Below are positions 44,801 to 51,726 of a stretch of DNA of 59,571 bases, in pieces. Every line of letters starts with the position of its first letter. Positions within the stretch are counted from its first letter, which is position 1. The notes beneath the pieces are model-generated. The model was given only the letters and a program-made list of their open reading frames with translations, was not told the DNA's origin and made no database searches. This DNA comes from CAZIKF01 sp964539825 (lineage in GTDB: Bacteria; Muiribacteriota; UBA6191), in contig CAZIKF010000031.1 of NCBI GenBank assembly GCA_964539825.1, forward strand, positions 1 through 59,571, given 5' to 3'. The position numbers and the translations under genes were made by a program.

Positions 44801-45132
44801 ACCTTGGAAGTAATTTTGACCTGACCAGTGACAGTTTTACGGCTCCGGTGAGTGGAGTTTACTGGTTTTCAGCAACGGCCCGGGATACCGCTGGTACCGA
44901 CGGCAATACATTTCGTGTGAAATTTAGGGTTGATGGGGCTGTGGATATGCAGCATTACTGCCGTTGGGTCTCCGCCGATGGTATCAGTTGCAGAGTCGAA
45001 GGCTTAATCAATTTGAATGCAAATCAAGAGGTAGCGTTTATTGTCCATCACGACGATTCCGGTGGAATTTCACTGAAGGGCAATAGTGGCAGCACTTTTT
45101 TCCAGGGCCGGCTTGTAGAACCCACGAATTAG
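35842..45132 (+). CDS. Giant secreted protein 1: tail-fibre-like, four EAR propellers, C1q-like end
   Basis: About 3096 residues from ATG 35842 (CGGGAG just upstream; GTG 35836 is the alternative). In order: signal peptide 1-20; N-terminal beta domain about 22-130 (FLFSGRLG to RRQLPALPFAIQAA) typical of tail-fibre-like surface proteins; GDGS beta repeats about 200-720, including seven 55-residue units; YadA-like head repeats about 925-1050 (SIGAGNQNTASGY type); a small IRWTGSDLEV domain; then four blocks of seven EAR/EPTP repeats (start about 1217, 1663, 2106 and 2545), each expected to fold as a seven-bladed propeller and separated by repeated LGIGT...IRWTG linkers; finally a C1q/TNF-like domain about 2955-3096 (FTAPVSGVYWFSA near its middle, FFQGRLVEPTN at the end). 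No membrane anchor, LPXTG or type IX tail is seen. Adhesive or ligand-binding role inferred from the domains; secretion route beyond Sec unknown. Confidence 0.9.
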   Translation: MIRPILIFIFVSLILIGSGFTNPLEHFLFSGRLGTASSGTMVGTTVVSMTAKLYKLQSGGTASYIQVFPSIEINEGYFSLAIGPALPDLINHSWLELTVQGSTLSPRRQLPALPFAIQAANAQDSQTLQGASPTEIRNSLLSELGASVSTGQIELGVTTLEAQNIGAVNLAVQSGSVDFLQVSTLDANTLNAGVVDANRFIGDGSSLTNVWHTSDEISAPYIEAATFSDGSGVWTRGEISVDQIYAMTVTADFFMGDGSLLTGIGSGGFLQAGNSSVEIDTTTTNVPEHIQVTVDSVETLYISSTGLGVGVSFPSAALEVAGTVAADFFVGDGSNLTGILVSGENISAPEVFATTLSDGIAVLNSGNLYVGDVEATGTVTASAFVGNGSNLTGILVSGESISAPEVYATTLSDGIALLNSGNLYVGDVEATGTVTASAFVGDGSKLTGILVSGENISAPEFFGTTLSDGIAVLNSGNLYVGDVEASGTVTASAFVGDGSNLTGILVSGENISAPEVSGTTLSDGLAVLSGGNFYVGDVEATGTVTASAFVGDGTGLSGVLLSGANISASEISGTTLSDGLAVLSGGNFYVGDVEATGTVTASAFVGDGSGISGILLSGANISAPEISGTTLSDGLAVLSGGNFYVGDVEATGTVTASAFVGDGTGLSGILLSGANISASEISGTTLSDGLSVLSGGSLYVGDVEATGTVTASAFVGDASGLSNFPTPSAISSGSTTIEIDTTTQGTQEHIHVFVDSVERMFITSNGVGIGVTFPTDALVVNGTISADNISATTMSATDINATNLSGDGSAITNVLHPGDIISTPNTLTITADGQTAILIEHSSAESANTTKISLFDGGGFRVFEVDVEGDIYAGSLDVLDVAISGHLRNATSTLNGVNSGTHINLATLSQSGSPGASHSYISITGGQGNQALNDFASIGAGNQNTASGYSSRVGGGEQNIASGDWSYIGGGGINEAPGTLASVVGGQINTAGGYASFVGGGYGNVARGSYSAVGGGFNNLTTSSYSVIAGGEGNAITGDWSAIPGGSLLTIQSGDTFGFNGSGISQVVTSGMASSAIFMVSHFGVGTTSPSLDYLADFAGNVSIIGDLRVIGDLNVQQGSITDDNGQLGSSPFTDNTTHIVYSAGNMLLGTGEADEQLVVGGKMRLNTNNDDLGEDGTIRWTGSDLEVKNAGSWVSLTSGSSSSSSSSTDTDELRFFSEFQTIETSAASSWESFEVSGTSYLAVANLKDDNSNYEIQSRIYQWDGSSFSLFQSINTTGAQDFESFLIGADSYLAVAHKYDGSNYKTDSKIYKWNGSQFSEFQSIPTSGAYDWESFNIGADTYLALANSNDGSSKDIDSVIYKWDSVQSQFVITQTIATTRAWDWESFEISGETYLAVANNFNDTGNTYSTNSQIYKWNGSQFASFQTIATKGGADWESFVIGSDTYLAVANYYDGSSFSQDSKVYKWDGSQFVEFSSIPTLGAHDLEGFTIGEDFYLAIANHREASSDYTLDSTLHRWNGTGFETVQNFTTLAAFSWKQLTVDGEVFLAVANYYDETNFTVDSKIYKAELATSGGGSSSTDSNFALSGNDTYLTTGALGIGTSAPQEALDVQGRIVLSTNTDDAGIDGTLRWTGSDLELLKSGNWESLTDGGSTTTTDELRFFSEFQTIETSAASGWESFEISGTSYLAVANLKDDNSNLEIQSRIYQWDGSSFSLFQSINTSGAQDFESFMIGSDTYLAVANKSDGSNFEVDSKIYKWNGSQFSEFQSIPTSGAYHWESFSIGADTFLASANSDDGSSKDIDSVIYRWDSIQSQFVITQTIATTRAWDWESFEISGETYLAVANNYNDTGNTSSTNSQIYKWNGTQFASFQTIATTGAADWESFVIGSDTYLAVANYYDGSSYSQDSKIYKWDGSQFVEFSSIPTVGAKDLEGFTIGENFYLAIASNYDGVNHVLDSTLHRWNGTEFEAVQNLPTMGGHSWNQFTVDGQTFLAVANFTDGTNFTIDSKIYKAELETTSSGGGDNNFTLNGSDTVLDTGLLGLGTTTPQEQLHVNGRIQLDVNTDNAGTDGTLRWTGSDLEVLKSGNWESLTDGGSTTTTDELRFFSEFQTIATTGSVGFESFSIGSDSYLAGVNFEDGSSKVINSTIHKWDGTQFSEFQSIPSTGAFDWKSFDIDSDTYLALANHFDGSSYEIDSKIYKWNGSQFSEFQSIPTSAALDWESFVIDSDTYVAVANWKDSSSNIVDSKIYKWNGTQFSEFQSISTTGAHDWEYFTIGSDTYLALANNKNDSTYNVNSRIYKWNGTQFSEFQSISTKGARDWESFQIGSDSYLVVANSDDDSTTSLNSIVYQWDSSQSQFVEIQEILTDRAFDWDSFTIGDDTFITVATNSDTIDSRLFRWNGTAFLEIQTFSTKKGTRTVPFNIGSDTYLAVTNHKDGSDYEIDSIIYKAAVKTSGEGSSSSGDSNFALSGSDTYLTTGALGIGTSAPQEALDVQGRIVLSTNTDNAGSDGTIRWSGTDFEGNVSGDWKSLTSGGSSTGTTELRFFSEYQTIETSAAHGLDSFEISGTTYLAVAHLVDENINWEIQSKIYQWNGSTFSLFQSIDTTGAQDFESFVIGADTYLALANKYDGSNYEIDSKIFKWNGSQFSEFQSIPTSGAYDWESFTIGSDTYLALANSNDGSSKNIDSVIYKWDSVQSQFVITQTIATKRAHDWESFEISGETYLAVANNFDDTPNDYNTNSEIYKWNGSQFSSFQTIATTGGSDWKSFTIGSDFYLAVANYYDGTSYSQDSKVYKWDGSQFVEFSSIPTIGASDLEGFTVGEDFYLSIANHRESTSNRLLDSTLHRWNGTEFETVQNFPTKGAISWNQLTIDGETFLAVANYYDNSNYTIDSIIYKADLSTSGGSSAEDDNFSLNGSDTVLDSGFLGLGTTTPAVMLDVAGDSKVSGTIEAQYFRHSTPVMFRVHRTTDQSISSTNETTVDFTAEAFDLGSNFDLTSDSFTAPVSGVYWFSATARDTAGTDGNTFRVKFRVDGAVDMQHYCRWVSADGISCRVEGLINLNANQEVAFIVHHDDSGGISLKGNSGSTFFQGRLVEPTN
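36811..37965 (+). repeat. Seven tandem 165-bp repeats in giant gene 1
   Basis: Seven consecutive units of exactly 165 bp (55 codons), each beginning at the VTASAFVGDGS motif and ending at VGDVEATGT. Successive units share identical sub-blocks in different combinations, which points to unequal exchange or gene conversion within the array. An eighth unit starts at 37966 but diverges after about 12 codons. Confidence 0.9.
38622..38985 (+). repeat. YadA-like head repeats in giant protein 1
   Basis: About nine short repeats of 13-15 residues with the pattern [AS]-x-[IV]-x-[GA]-G-x-x-N-x-A-x-G, the left-handed parallel beta-roll repeat of trimeric autotransporter heads. Confidence 0.8.
39490..40548 (+). 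repeat. EAR/EPTP propeller module 1 (seven repeats)
   Basis: Seven repeats of about 50 residues, each with F-x-x-x-Q-x-I-x-T...W-E-S-F-x-I...Y-L-A-V-A-N...S-x-I-Y-K-W-N-G, the EAR (epitempin) repeat that forms one propeller blade. Seven is the number needed for a closed propeller. Confidence 0.85.
40828..41886 (+). repeat. EAR/EPTP propeller module 2 (seven repeats)
   Basis: Same seven-blade layout as module 1, with long near-identical DNA stretches; the start is displaced by 1338 bp (446 codons). Confidence 0.85.
42157..43194 (+). repeat. EAR/EPTP propeller module 3 (seven repeats, diverged)
   Basis: Seven repeats, but the sequence differs from modules 1, 2 and 4: five successive blades share the FSEFQSI core. 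Blade 6 is shortened (no insert before the SRLFRWNG strand). The start is displaced 1329 bp from module 2. Confidence 0.85.
43474..44535 (+). repeat. EAR/EPTP propeller module 4 (seven repeats)
   Basis: Seven repeats closely related to modules 1 and 2; the start is displaced 1317 bp from module 3. All displacements are multiples of three, so modules could be gained or lost without a frameshift. Confidence 0.85.
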
Positions 45133-45285
45133 AGAGAAACAGCGTCTTTCCAGGCCACGATTCGGACAACCTTGTGTGCCTGAATATTTGGGCCTGAAAT
45201 CAAGTTGAAGTTGACGCGATGTGTACAAAATTGGAGCCTTCCAATTCCCCTTAACTCTGCATGAGCGGAGAAACAAGCTTTCCTG

Positions 45286-45291
45286 TATAAT
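45286..45291 (+). promoter_or_regulatory. Possible -10 element before giant gene 2
   Basis: CTGTATAATT occurs 45 bp before the start of giant gene 2. Very similar TATAAT boxes followed by TT occur before giant genes 3 and 4. No consensus -35 accompanies it. Confidence 0.4.
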
Positions 45292-45303
45292 TCCTATGTA
45301 GCA

Positions 45304-45343
45304 GGGGAGTGATGCATGGGACATGGGAGCGATGCATGGGACG
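45304..45343 (+). repeat. 20-bp tandem duplication over the start of giant gene 2
   Basis: Two consecutive 20-bp copies of a GGGAG-gatgcatgggac unit (18 of 20 bases identical) each contain a ribosome binding site and ATG codons. The second copy supplies ATG 45336 in front of the signal peptide; ATG 45312 in the first copy is in frame and would add eight residues. Confidence 0.7.
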
Positions 45344-48300
45344 TTTTTTTCTTTTCTTGAGTTTACTTTTGGTGTTTGCGTCTTCCTTGGCGGGCTCGCC
45401 ACTGGCGCATTTTCAATTCTCGGGGCGTTTGTCATCGGGTACGGGAACTTCTCTCGCTGGCAGTGCGGTTGTAAGCATGACCGCCAGTCTTTTTGGGCAG
45501 GAAACAGGCGGGACAGCCGCCTACATCCAGACATTGTCTTCTGTAGAGGTAGAAGACGGTTTTTTCAGTCTGGAAATTGGTCCGGCCTTACCTGATCTAA
45601 TCACCAATTCCTATCTTGAGCTGGAAGTTCAGGGACAGGTTTTGCAGCCCAGGCGCAAGCTCTTAGCCATGCCGTTTGCCATTCAAGCGGCAAATTCAGA
45701 AAAACTGGGAGGGCAAAGCTCCGAAGAGCTCAGAACTCAGCTCAAATCTGAGCTTGGATTCCAGACCGGAACTGCCAACCTGACCCTTAGTGGTTTAGGG
45801 AGAATTGAGGCCTCGGAAATCTCAGGCAGCCTGGTTGAGGCAGGTGAGCTTACGATCACAGGTAATGTCAACTCTCAGGGCACCATCACAGCGCAGGGAT
45901 TCAGTGGTGATGGCTCCAATTTGACCAATCTACCATCTGTGGACGCATTTCAAGCGCAAACCCTTACTGCCAATCTTGTGGAAGCCAGTGAAATTAAGAC
46001 ATCGGGTACAACCATCATCGGCGACACCATTCAGACCGGTACAGTGGAATCCGTGACAATTAGCGGCGCAAGCCTGAAATTTACGGACTCCATTTTCTAT
46101 ACGCAGAGCTTACAGGCGGGGAATTTATCGACCTTCGCGAATATTGATGAAAGTTCCGGACAAGTCTTTGTAACGGCGGGAAAGGTGACCGCTACCACTG
46201 TTGACGCATCGTTTTTCACCGGAGATGGCGCCGGCCTCATCAACGTCCTTCATCCCGGTGATGCCCTTGTCTCTGAAGGAAATTTCACCCTGAATGTTAC
46301 GAGTACTGGGGGAATTAAAGTCAATGCCGGTGATGCAAGCCAGAATACGATCAGGGTTTCTCTTGATACGGAGGATTCTTCAGGAAACGTGCAAACAGCA
46401 TTTTCCGTTGATTCGGAAGGGGATGTTTTCGCGGGTTCTCTCGATGTACTGAATGCGAATATTAGCGGCCACCTGCGTCACTCCTCTTCAACCCTTCACG
46501 GTAATTTAAGCAATACCCATATCAACCTTGCGACACTAAGCAATTCAGGAAGTCCCAGTACCACCTATGGTTATATTTCCATTGCCGGGGGACAAAATCA
46601 TGAGGCAGCCAATGATTTTGCCTCAATAGGCGCGGGGAACCAAAATACCGCCATTGGTTATGCATCGAGAGTCGGAGGAGGAGCGCAAAATCTGGCTTCT
46701 AACCAGTATTCTTATGTCGGTGGAGGAGGATTAAACGAAGCAAAAGGTGACTTTTCCACTGTTCCCGGCGGGTTTCAAAACACGGCGCAAGGTGACTTTT
46801 CAGCCGTACTAGGCGGACAGCAAAATGTGGTAACCGGAAACCATTCGGCTTTATTAGGAGGATCCCTTGGCAATATTGATGCCAATCACGCCTTTCTCTT
46901 CAACGGTACCGGTACCTCACAAACTCTAACCTCAGGTCTTACTGGGGCTGCTGTATTTATGGTGAGTCGTTTGGGTGTTGGTACAACCACCCCCAATCCA
47001 GGATATTTGGCAGATTTCAACGGTGATGTAAACATTCGAGGGAAGCTTTTTGATGCAGGAGAACCTGTAGTTAGTTCACCCTTTTCGGTTAGTTCCACCA
47101 GTATTTTGTACAATGCCGGAAAAGTGGGAATAGGAGCAACCAATCCAGATGTAGAACTGGTTGTAGGGGGACGGGTAAGACTCGAACCTACCACTTCAAG
47201 CGATGGAGATAATGGCTCGATCCGCTGGACCGGCCAGGATCTGGAAATCAAATCCGAAGGGGAATGGGAAAGTGTTTTTGATGACGGTGAAATTCTCTCG
47301 GAATTTCAAGCTCTTGATACTTCAGGCGCACGCGCCGTGGAATCCATGATAATCGGGACCGATACCTACCTGGCAATTGCCCAGCTCTACAGCAGTGGCT
47401 TTGAGCTGAATTCTCCAATATTTAAATGGGATGGGAACGGTTTTTCTCTCTTTCAGACCATACCCACCACAGGGGCTGAGGATTTTGAGAGTTTTTCCGT
47501 CGGTGGAAATACTTTCTTAGCAGTGGCTAATAAACGAGATGCCGCAAGTTTTCACCAGGATTCCAAAGTTTACCAGTGGACTGGTTCCCAGTTCTCCGAA
47601 GTTCAATCCATACCGACCACCGGTGCTTTTGATTTGGAATATTTTGAGATTTATGACGCCATAACCCGCTCCACCGACAGATTTCTCGCGGTTGCGAATT
47701 ACAGAGATTCCGTGGCGACCAATAGCGTGAACTTTTTAATTGATTCCATAATCTACAAATGGAATGGCTCGCAGTTTTCTGAGTTTCAGTCCATTCCAAC
47801 CAGCGGAGCCAAGGATTGGGAGAGTTTTGAAATTAGCGGTACACCTTATCTTGCGGTGGCTAACTTCAGGGTTGGGGGACAGTGGAACCAGGGATCGAGG
47901 ATTTACCAATGGAACGGTTCTCAGTTTATAGAATTTCAGTCAATTCCCACTGCAGGAGCATACGATTGGGAGAGCTTTGAAATCGACGGAGTGATGTACC
48001 TTGCTGTCGCGAATCATTACACCAACACATCCTTTAACACAAATTCAAAGATCTATAAGTGGAACGGCTCCCAGTTTGATGAGTTTCAGTCCATTCCTAC
48101 CAATGGAGCAAGAGACTGGGAATTCTTTGAGAGAAATGATAGAAAATTCCTGGCCTTTGCGAATTATTCCAATGATTTGACCACCAACATCAGATCTAAA
48201 ATATTCGAGTGGAATGGAAGCACTTTTGAAGAGTTAGGTTCGGAGAAGACGAGCGGGGGTTCTGACTGGCATTATTTGGAAATTGATCTGAATCCGTACC

Positions 48301-51300
48301 TGGTCATGGCCAATGACGAGTCAGACGGTGACTTTACCGTGAATTCGGTGGTTTACACTCCTGAAGATCCGGTCTTTGGAGGATCCGCCCCCACTACTAT
48401 TGCTGATAAGGATTCAGATACCGCCATTGAAGTGGAGGCTGGATCAGACACAGATGAAATTCGCTTAAAGACTAATGGTGTGGGCAGGATGATTGTAACT
48501 TCAAATGGATTGGTCGGTATCGGTACAGTTTCACCGGTCGAAGCGTTGGATGTGGCAGGCAACATCATTGCCTCAGGAGATGTTACCGGTACGAATCTTA
48601 GCGGAACCCTGCAGACCGCGGCTCAGCCCAACGTCACCAGCCTGGGAACCCTGGGTACGGTAGATATAGATGGCGGAAGTATTGACGGCACCGTGATTGG
48701 GGCCAATGGTAGTGCTGCCGGGAGTTTCACAGATGTTGAAGCCAGTAATGGAATGAATGTCGGATTTAGCGCTACACCTGCCGCAAATACAGTAAGTATT
48801 GGTGATGCCAACCACGCCGTGAGTCTGAATACCAATGGTGATCCGGTTTACGCTTTTGATGTGAATGACTTTATCGGATATATCCGATCCTCGGACGAGT
48901 TGCGGTTTGTTGTCAATAACGCTGACGCGATTCGAATTTTGTCAGATGGAAAGGTGGGTATGGGAACCAATTCTCCAACTGAGAAGCTCGATGTCAGCGG
49001 AAATATCAATGCCACTGGAAATATTACGGCTTCGGGAGACTTGACCGGTACGAATCTCACCGGAACCCTGCAGACCGCGGCTCAGCCCAACGTAACCAGC
49101 CTGGGCACCCTGGGCTCAGTAGATATAGACGGAGGGAATATAGACGGAGCCGTCATCGGGTCTACTACTCCAGCGGCCGCTACAGTAACCACGTTATTTG
49201 CCAACTCTTCCCTGGAGGTCAGCTCCTCCCTGACGGTGACGGCAAGCGGATTAACCATTTCCTCAGCAAATATCATCGGCACCCTGACAGCGGCTTCCTT
49301 CGATGTACCAAGCCTGGATCTTTCAGGAACGCTTACGGCGGCAACCATTGATCTAAACGGGGGTACCATGGATGATGTCACCATTGGGGGAACAACCCCA
49401 TCAACGGGGACCTTTACTGACCTCAACGGAACATTGCAGACCGTCGCTCAACCTAATATCACCAGTATTGGTACCCTTGGCACTGTAGATATTGATGGAG
49501 GAAATATTGATAGCACTACAATTGGTGCTAATACCGCTAGTTCGGGTGAGTTTACAAACCTAACGGCCACAATTATTAGCGGAACCTTACAGACCGCAGC
49601 TCAGCCCAACATTACCAGTGTTGGTACTCTGGCTACAGCTGATATAGACGGAGGCACGTTGGACGATGTAGCCATTGGAGCTACAACGGCTGCAACCGCG
49701 ACCTTTACAGACATTACGGCAACACAGGGATTAAATGTCGGCTTCAGCGGCACACCTACGGCTGATGTTGTAAGTATCGGCGATGCCAACCACGCTGTGA
49801 GCCTGAATACAAATGGTGACCCTGTTTACGCTTTCGATGTGAATGACTTTATGGGATATATCCGGTCTTCAGACGAACTTCGATTTGTGGTCAATAATGC
49901 CGATGCAATCCGAATTTTGTCCGACGGAAAAGTGGGGATGGGTACCAATTCTCCATCTGAGAAGCTCGATGTCAGCGGGAACATCAATGCCACTGGAAAT
50001 ATTTCAGCTTCGGGAGACCTGACCGCTGCCAATATTACGGCTTCAGGAGATCTTACCACCACAAATATCACCGGAACCCTGCAGACTGCGGCTCAGCCAA
50101 ATATTTCCAGTGTTGGTACCCTGGCTACAGCTGATATAGACGGAGGCACGCTGGACGATGTAACCATTGGCGCTACAACGGCTGCAAACGCAACTTTTAC
50201 GGATGTCATTGCTACCGGCGATTTGGATTTATCCTCTTCCGCAACGCCATTGGTAACCCTGGATGCTAACGACTACATCGAATATGATAAATCCAACAAC
50301 AAAATGAAGTTCTCAGCTAATAATCACGAACGCCTGGTGATTGACGGAAATAGCTGGCATGTTCAGGCCCGCAGTGCTCAATCAATGGTACTCGACATTA
50401 ACGCGGGTGATAATACCTATAGCAATATACATTTTAACCACAGTGATACAACCAACAAATGGTCTATCAGTTCCAGAGCTTCTTTCGATACACCCAATGA
50501 TCGCCTGGGTATTTGGAACGCTGGTGCGGCTTCTGAAAAATTCACAATTCACCAAACAGGAGGTGTCGGCATTGGCACCAATACCCCCAATGAGCTTCTA
50601 GAAGTTGCAGATTCAGCAACCCACGCCCACATTGTCGTCAGAAGCCCAGATGCGAGCAAGGTTGTAGGTCTTAACCTCCTCCACTCCAATACGTCTGGGT
50701 GGTTAATTCATTCCCGTGGAACCTATGATACCGGGGGAGAACCAGATAACCGTCTGGCCATTTATGCGGGACTAAATGAAAAATTTACTTTTACTGAGGA
50801 TGGGGAACTTGGAATCGGTACTACGACCCCGACTGCTACACTGGAAGTGAATGGTAATGTTTTGGCGACCAGTATGGAGAGTTCAGGTGCGATGACAGCG
50901 ACCACCTTTTATGGAGATGGGTCTCAGTTGACAGGGATTTCTTCGGGCGGGACTTCCGTATCATTTTCAGTAATACTGACCAGTAGCTACACCTTAGCAA
51001 CTGGTTCTCTAAAGCAGTTGGTATTTCGGACAGAAGTCTTTGACTATAGCGGGAACTTTTCTACCAATTCCGGTAAATTTACCGCGCCAGTTTCAGGAGT
51101 CTATTTTTTCAATGCAGCCAATAATTACAATCTGGCAAACGGCGCTGAAAAGACTTATCAACTCTTCTTATATAAAAATGCCAGTCAGATGGCTAATGCG
51201 GAGATGGTTAGTGTAAACGGCACTAGTCATTTTCCGAAATTTAGTCTTTCAAAGTTAACTTACCTGGATTTAGGTGATACCGTAGAAGTAAAAGTAGCTC

Positions 51301-51386
51301 AGTATTCTGGAAGCGATGAACTGATACAAGCAACTGCTGCAGGTACTTATTTTGAAGGTTACCTGATTCATGAAGTAACCCAGTAA
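45336..51386 (+). CDS. Giant secreted protein 2: tail-fibre-like, one EAR propeller, C1q-like end
   Basis: About 2016 residues from ATG 45336, chosen because the signal peptide (MGRFFLFLSLLLVFASSLAGS) starts there and GGGAG precedes it by 6 nt. Domains in order: N-terminal FQFSGRLSS...PRRKLLAMPFAIQAA domain; a GDGSNLTN segment; YadA-like head repeats (about 46590-46890); an IRWTGQDLEI domain; seven EAR repeats (47292-48360); a long series of TLQTAAQPN(I/V)TS repeats with GIGT...LDV linkers, including a duplicated block about 978 bp apart (near 48792 and 49770); and a C-terminal C1q/TNF-like domain (about 50955-51383, with FTAPVSGVYFFNAA). Same family as giant proteins 1, 3 and 4. No anchor is seen; surface or secreted binding role inferred. 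Confidence 0.9.
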   Translation: MGRFFLFLSLLLVFASSLAGSPLAHFQFSGRLSSGTGTSLAGSAVVSMTASLFGQETGGTAAYIQTLSSVEVEDGFFSLEIGPALPDLITNSYLELEVQGQVLQPRRKLLAMPFAIQAANSEKLGGQSSEELRTQLKSELGFQTGTANLTLSGLGRIEASEISGSLVEAGELTITGNVNSQGTITAQGFSGDGSNLTNLPSVDAFQAQTLTANLVEASEIKTSGTTIIGDTIQTGTVESVTISGASLKFTDSIFYTQSLQAGNLSTFANIDESSGQVFVTAGKVTATTVDASFFTGDGAGLINVLHPGDALVSEGNFTLNVTSTGGIKVNAGDASQNTIRVSLDTEDSSGNVQTAFSVDSEGDVFAGSLDVLNANISGHLRHSSSTLHGNLSNTHINLATLSNSGSPSTTYGYISIAGGQNHEAANDFASIGAGNQNTAIGYASRVGGGAQNLASNQYSYVGGGGLNEAKGDFSTVPGGFQNTAQGDFSAVLGGQQNVVTGNHSALLGGSLGNIDANHAFLFNGTGTSQTLTSGLTGAAVFMVSRLGVGTTTPNPGYLADFNGDVNIRGKLFDAGEPVVSSPFSVSSTSILYNAGKVGIGATNPDVELVVGGRVRLEPTTSSDGDNGSIRWTGQDLEIKSEGEWESVFDDGEILSEFQALDTSGARAVESMIIGTDTYLAIAQLYSSGFELNSPIFKWDGNGFSLFQTIPTTGAEDFESFSVGGNTFLAVANKRDAASFHQDSKVYQWTGSQFSEVQSIPTTGAFDLEYFEIYDAITRSTDRFLAVANYRDSVATNSVNFLIDSIIYKWNGSQFSEFQSIPTSGAKDWESFEISGTPYLAVANFRVGGQWNQGSRIYQWNGSQFIEFQSIPTAGAYDWESFEIDGVMYLAVANHYTNTSFNTNSKIYKWNGSQFDEFQSIPTNGARDWEFFERNDRKFLAFANYSNDLTTNIRSKIFEWNGSTFEELGSEKTSGGSDWHYLEIDLNPYLVMANDESDGDFTVNSVVYTPEDPVFGGSAPTTIADKDSDTAIEVEAGSDTDEIRLKTNGVGRMIVTSNGLVGIGTVSPVEALDVAGNIIASGDVTGTNLSGTLQTAAQPNVTSLGTLGTVDIDGGSIDGTVIGANGSAAGSFTDVEASNGMNVGFSATPAANTVSIGDANHAVSLNTNGDPVYAFDVNDFIGYIRSSDELRFVVNNADAIRILSDGKVGMGTNSPTEKLDVSGNINATGNITASGDLTGTNLTGTLQTAAQPNVTSLGTLGSVDIDGGNIDGAVIGSTTPAAATVTTLFANSSLEVSSSLTVTASGLTISSANIIGTLTAASFDVPSLDLSGTLTAATIDLNGGTMDDVTIGGTTPSTGTFTDLNGTLQTVAQPNITSIGTLGTVDIDGGNIDSTTIGANTASSGEFTNLTATIISGTLQTAAQPNITSVGTLATADIDGGTLDDVAIGATTAATATFTDITATQGLNVGFSGTPTADVVSIGDANHAVSLNTNGDPVYAFDVNDFMGYIRSSDELRFVVNNADAIRILSDGKVGMGTNSPSEKLDVSGNINATGNISASGDLTAANITASGDLTTTNITGTLQTAAQPNISSVGTLATADIDGGTLDDVTIGATTAANATFTDVIATGDLDLSSSATPLVTLDANDYIEYDKSNNKMKFSANNHERLVIDGNSWHVQARSAQSMVLDINAGDNTYSNIHFNHSDTTNKWSISSRASFDTPNDRLGIWNAGAASEKFTIHQTGGVGIGTNTPNELLEVADSATHAHIVVRSPDASKVVGLNLLHSNTSGWLIHSRGTYDTGGEPDNRLAIYAGLNEKFTFTEDGELGIGTTTPTATLEVNGNVLATSMESSGAMTATTFYGDGSQLTGISSGGTSVSFSVILTSSYTLATGSLKQLVFRTEVFDYSGNFSTNSGKFTAPVSGVYFFNAANNYNLANGAEKTYQLFLYKNASQMANAEMVSVNGTSHFPKFSLSKLTYLDLGDTVEVKVAQYSGSDELIQATAAGTYFEGYLIHEVTQ
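47292..48360 (+). repeat. EAR/EPTP propeller in giant protein 2 (seven repeats)
   Basis: Seven EAR repeats ending in SVVYTPEDP. Blade 3 has an insert of about 10 residues (ITRSTDRF region). Blades are more diverged from one another than those of giant protein 1. Confidence 0.82.
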
Positions 51387-51419
51387 AGCCATGACTATGG
51401 GATGAATCTAAATCAATAG

Positions 51420-51460
51420 AGTAAGGATTATTTATTCCTTGCTGCTTTTCTCTTTTTTTT
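51420..51460 (+). terminator. Intrinsic terminator of giant gene 2
   Basis: An 8-bp stem (51420-51427 with 51436-51443, one G-T pair) is followed by a T-rich tract ending in T8 (51453-51460), 34 bp after the stop codon. Confidence 0.7.
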
Positions 51461-51575
51461 CTGGAAACGTGCGAAACTGCCGATAAAGCTAAAAGGGATA
51501 GTCAATCTGATCTCAGAAATATACCTGGGTAAATTATCCTAGATTTCATGAGATGTACTTGAACTGAAATCTCTG

Positions 51576-51719
51576 TATAATTAAGCTATTGGGAGCGCAA
51601 AAACAATCTTTCTGATTCTGTGTGGTTCAGAAAGTCCTAGCCGGGATCTTGAATCAAATTCAATTCAAAACTTTTCCGATTAGGCTTGTCTTGGGATAGT
51701 TTCCTTATCCCTCCGGAGG
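51576..51719 (+). promoter_or_regulatory. Promoter and structured leader of giant gene 3
   Basis: TATAAT at 51576-51581 lies in a block almost identical to that before giant gene 4. The leader can form a hairpin TTCTGA/TCAGAA (51610-51615 with 51627-51632) and a second, GGGATA/TATCCC (51693-51698 with 51706-51711), only 3 nt before GGAGG (51715-51719). Confidence 0.5.
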
Positions 51720-51726
51720 TCTGGTT

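Larger units (their letters stand above)
51387..51726. other. 340-bp spacer between giant genes 2 and 3
   Basis: Contains the terminator of giant gene 2, then a segment (about 51477-51726) whose blocks recur in the same order before giant gene 4 (57083-57326): CTGCCGATAAA, the TATAAT block, two hairpins and the GGAGG site. No ORF. Confidence 0.7.

Noticed and set aside
45323..45595. 90-codon plus-strand ORF overlapping the start of giant gene 2
   Set aside because: It is an alternative frame over the conserved signal peptide and N-terminal domain; its translation matches nothing in the paralogues.
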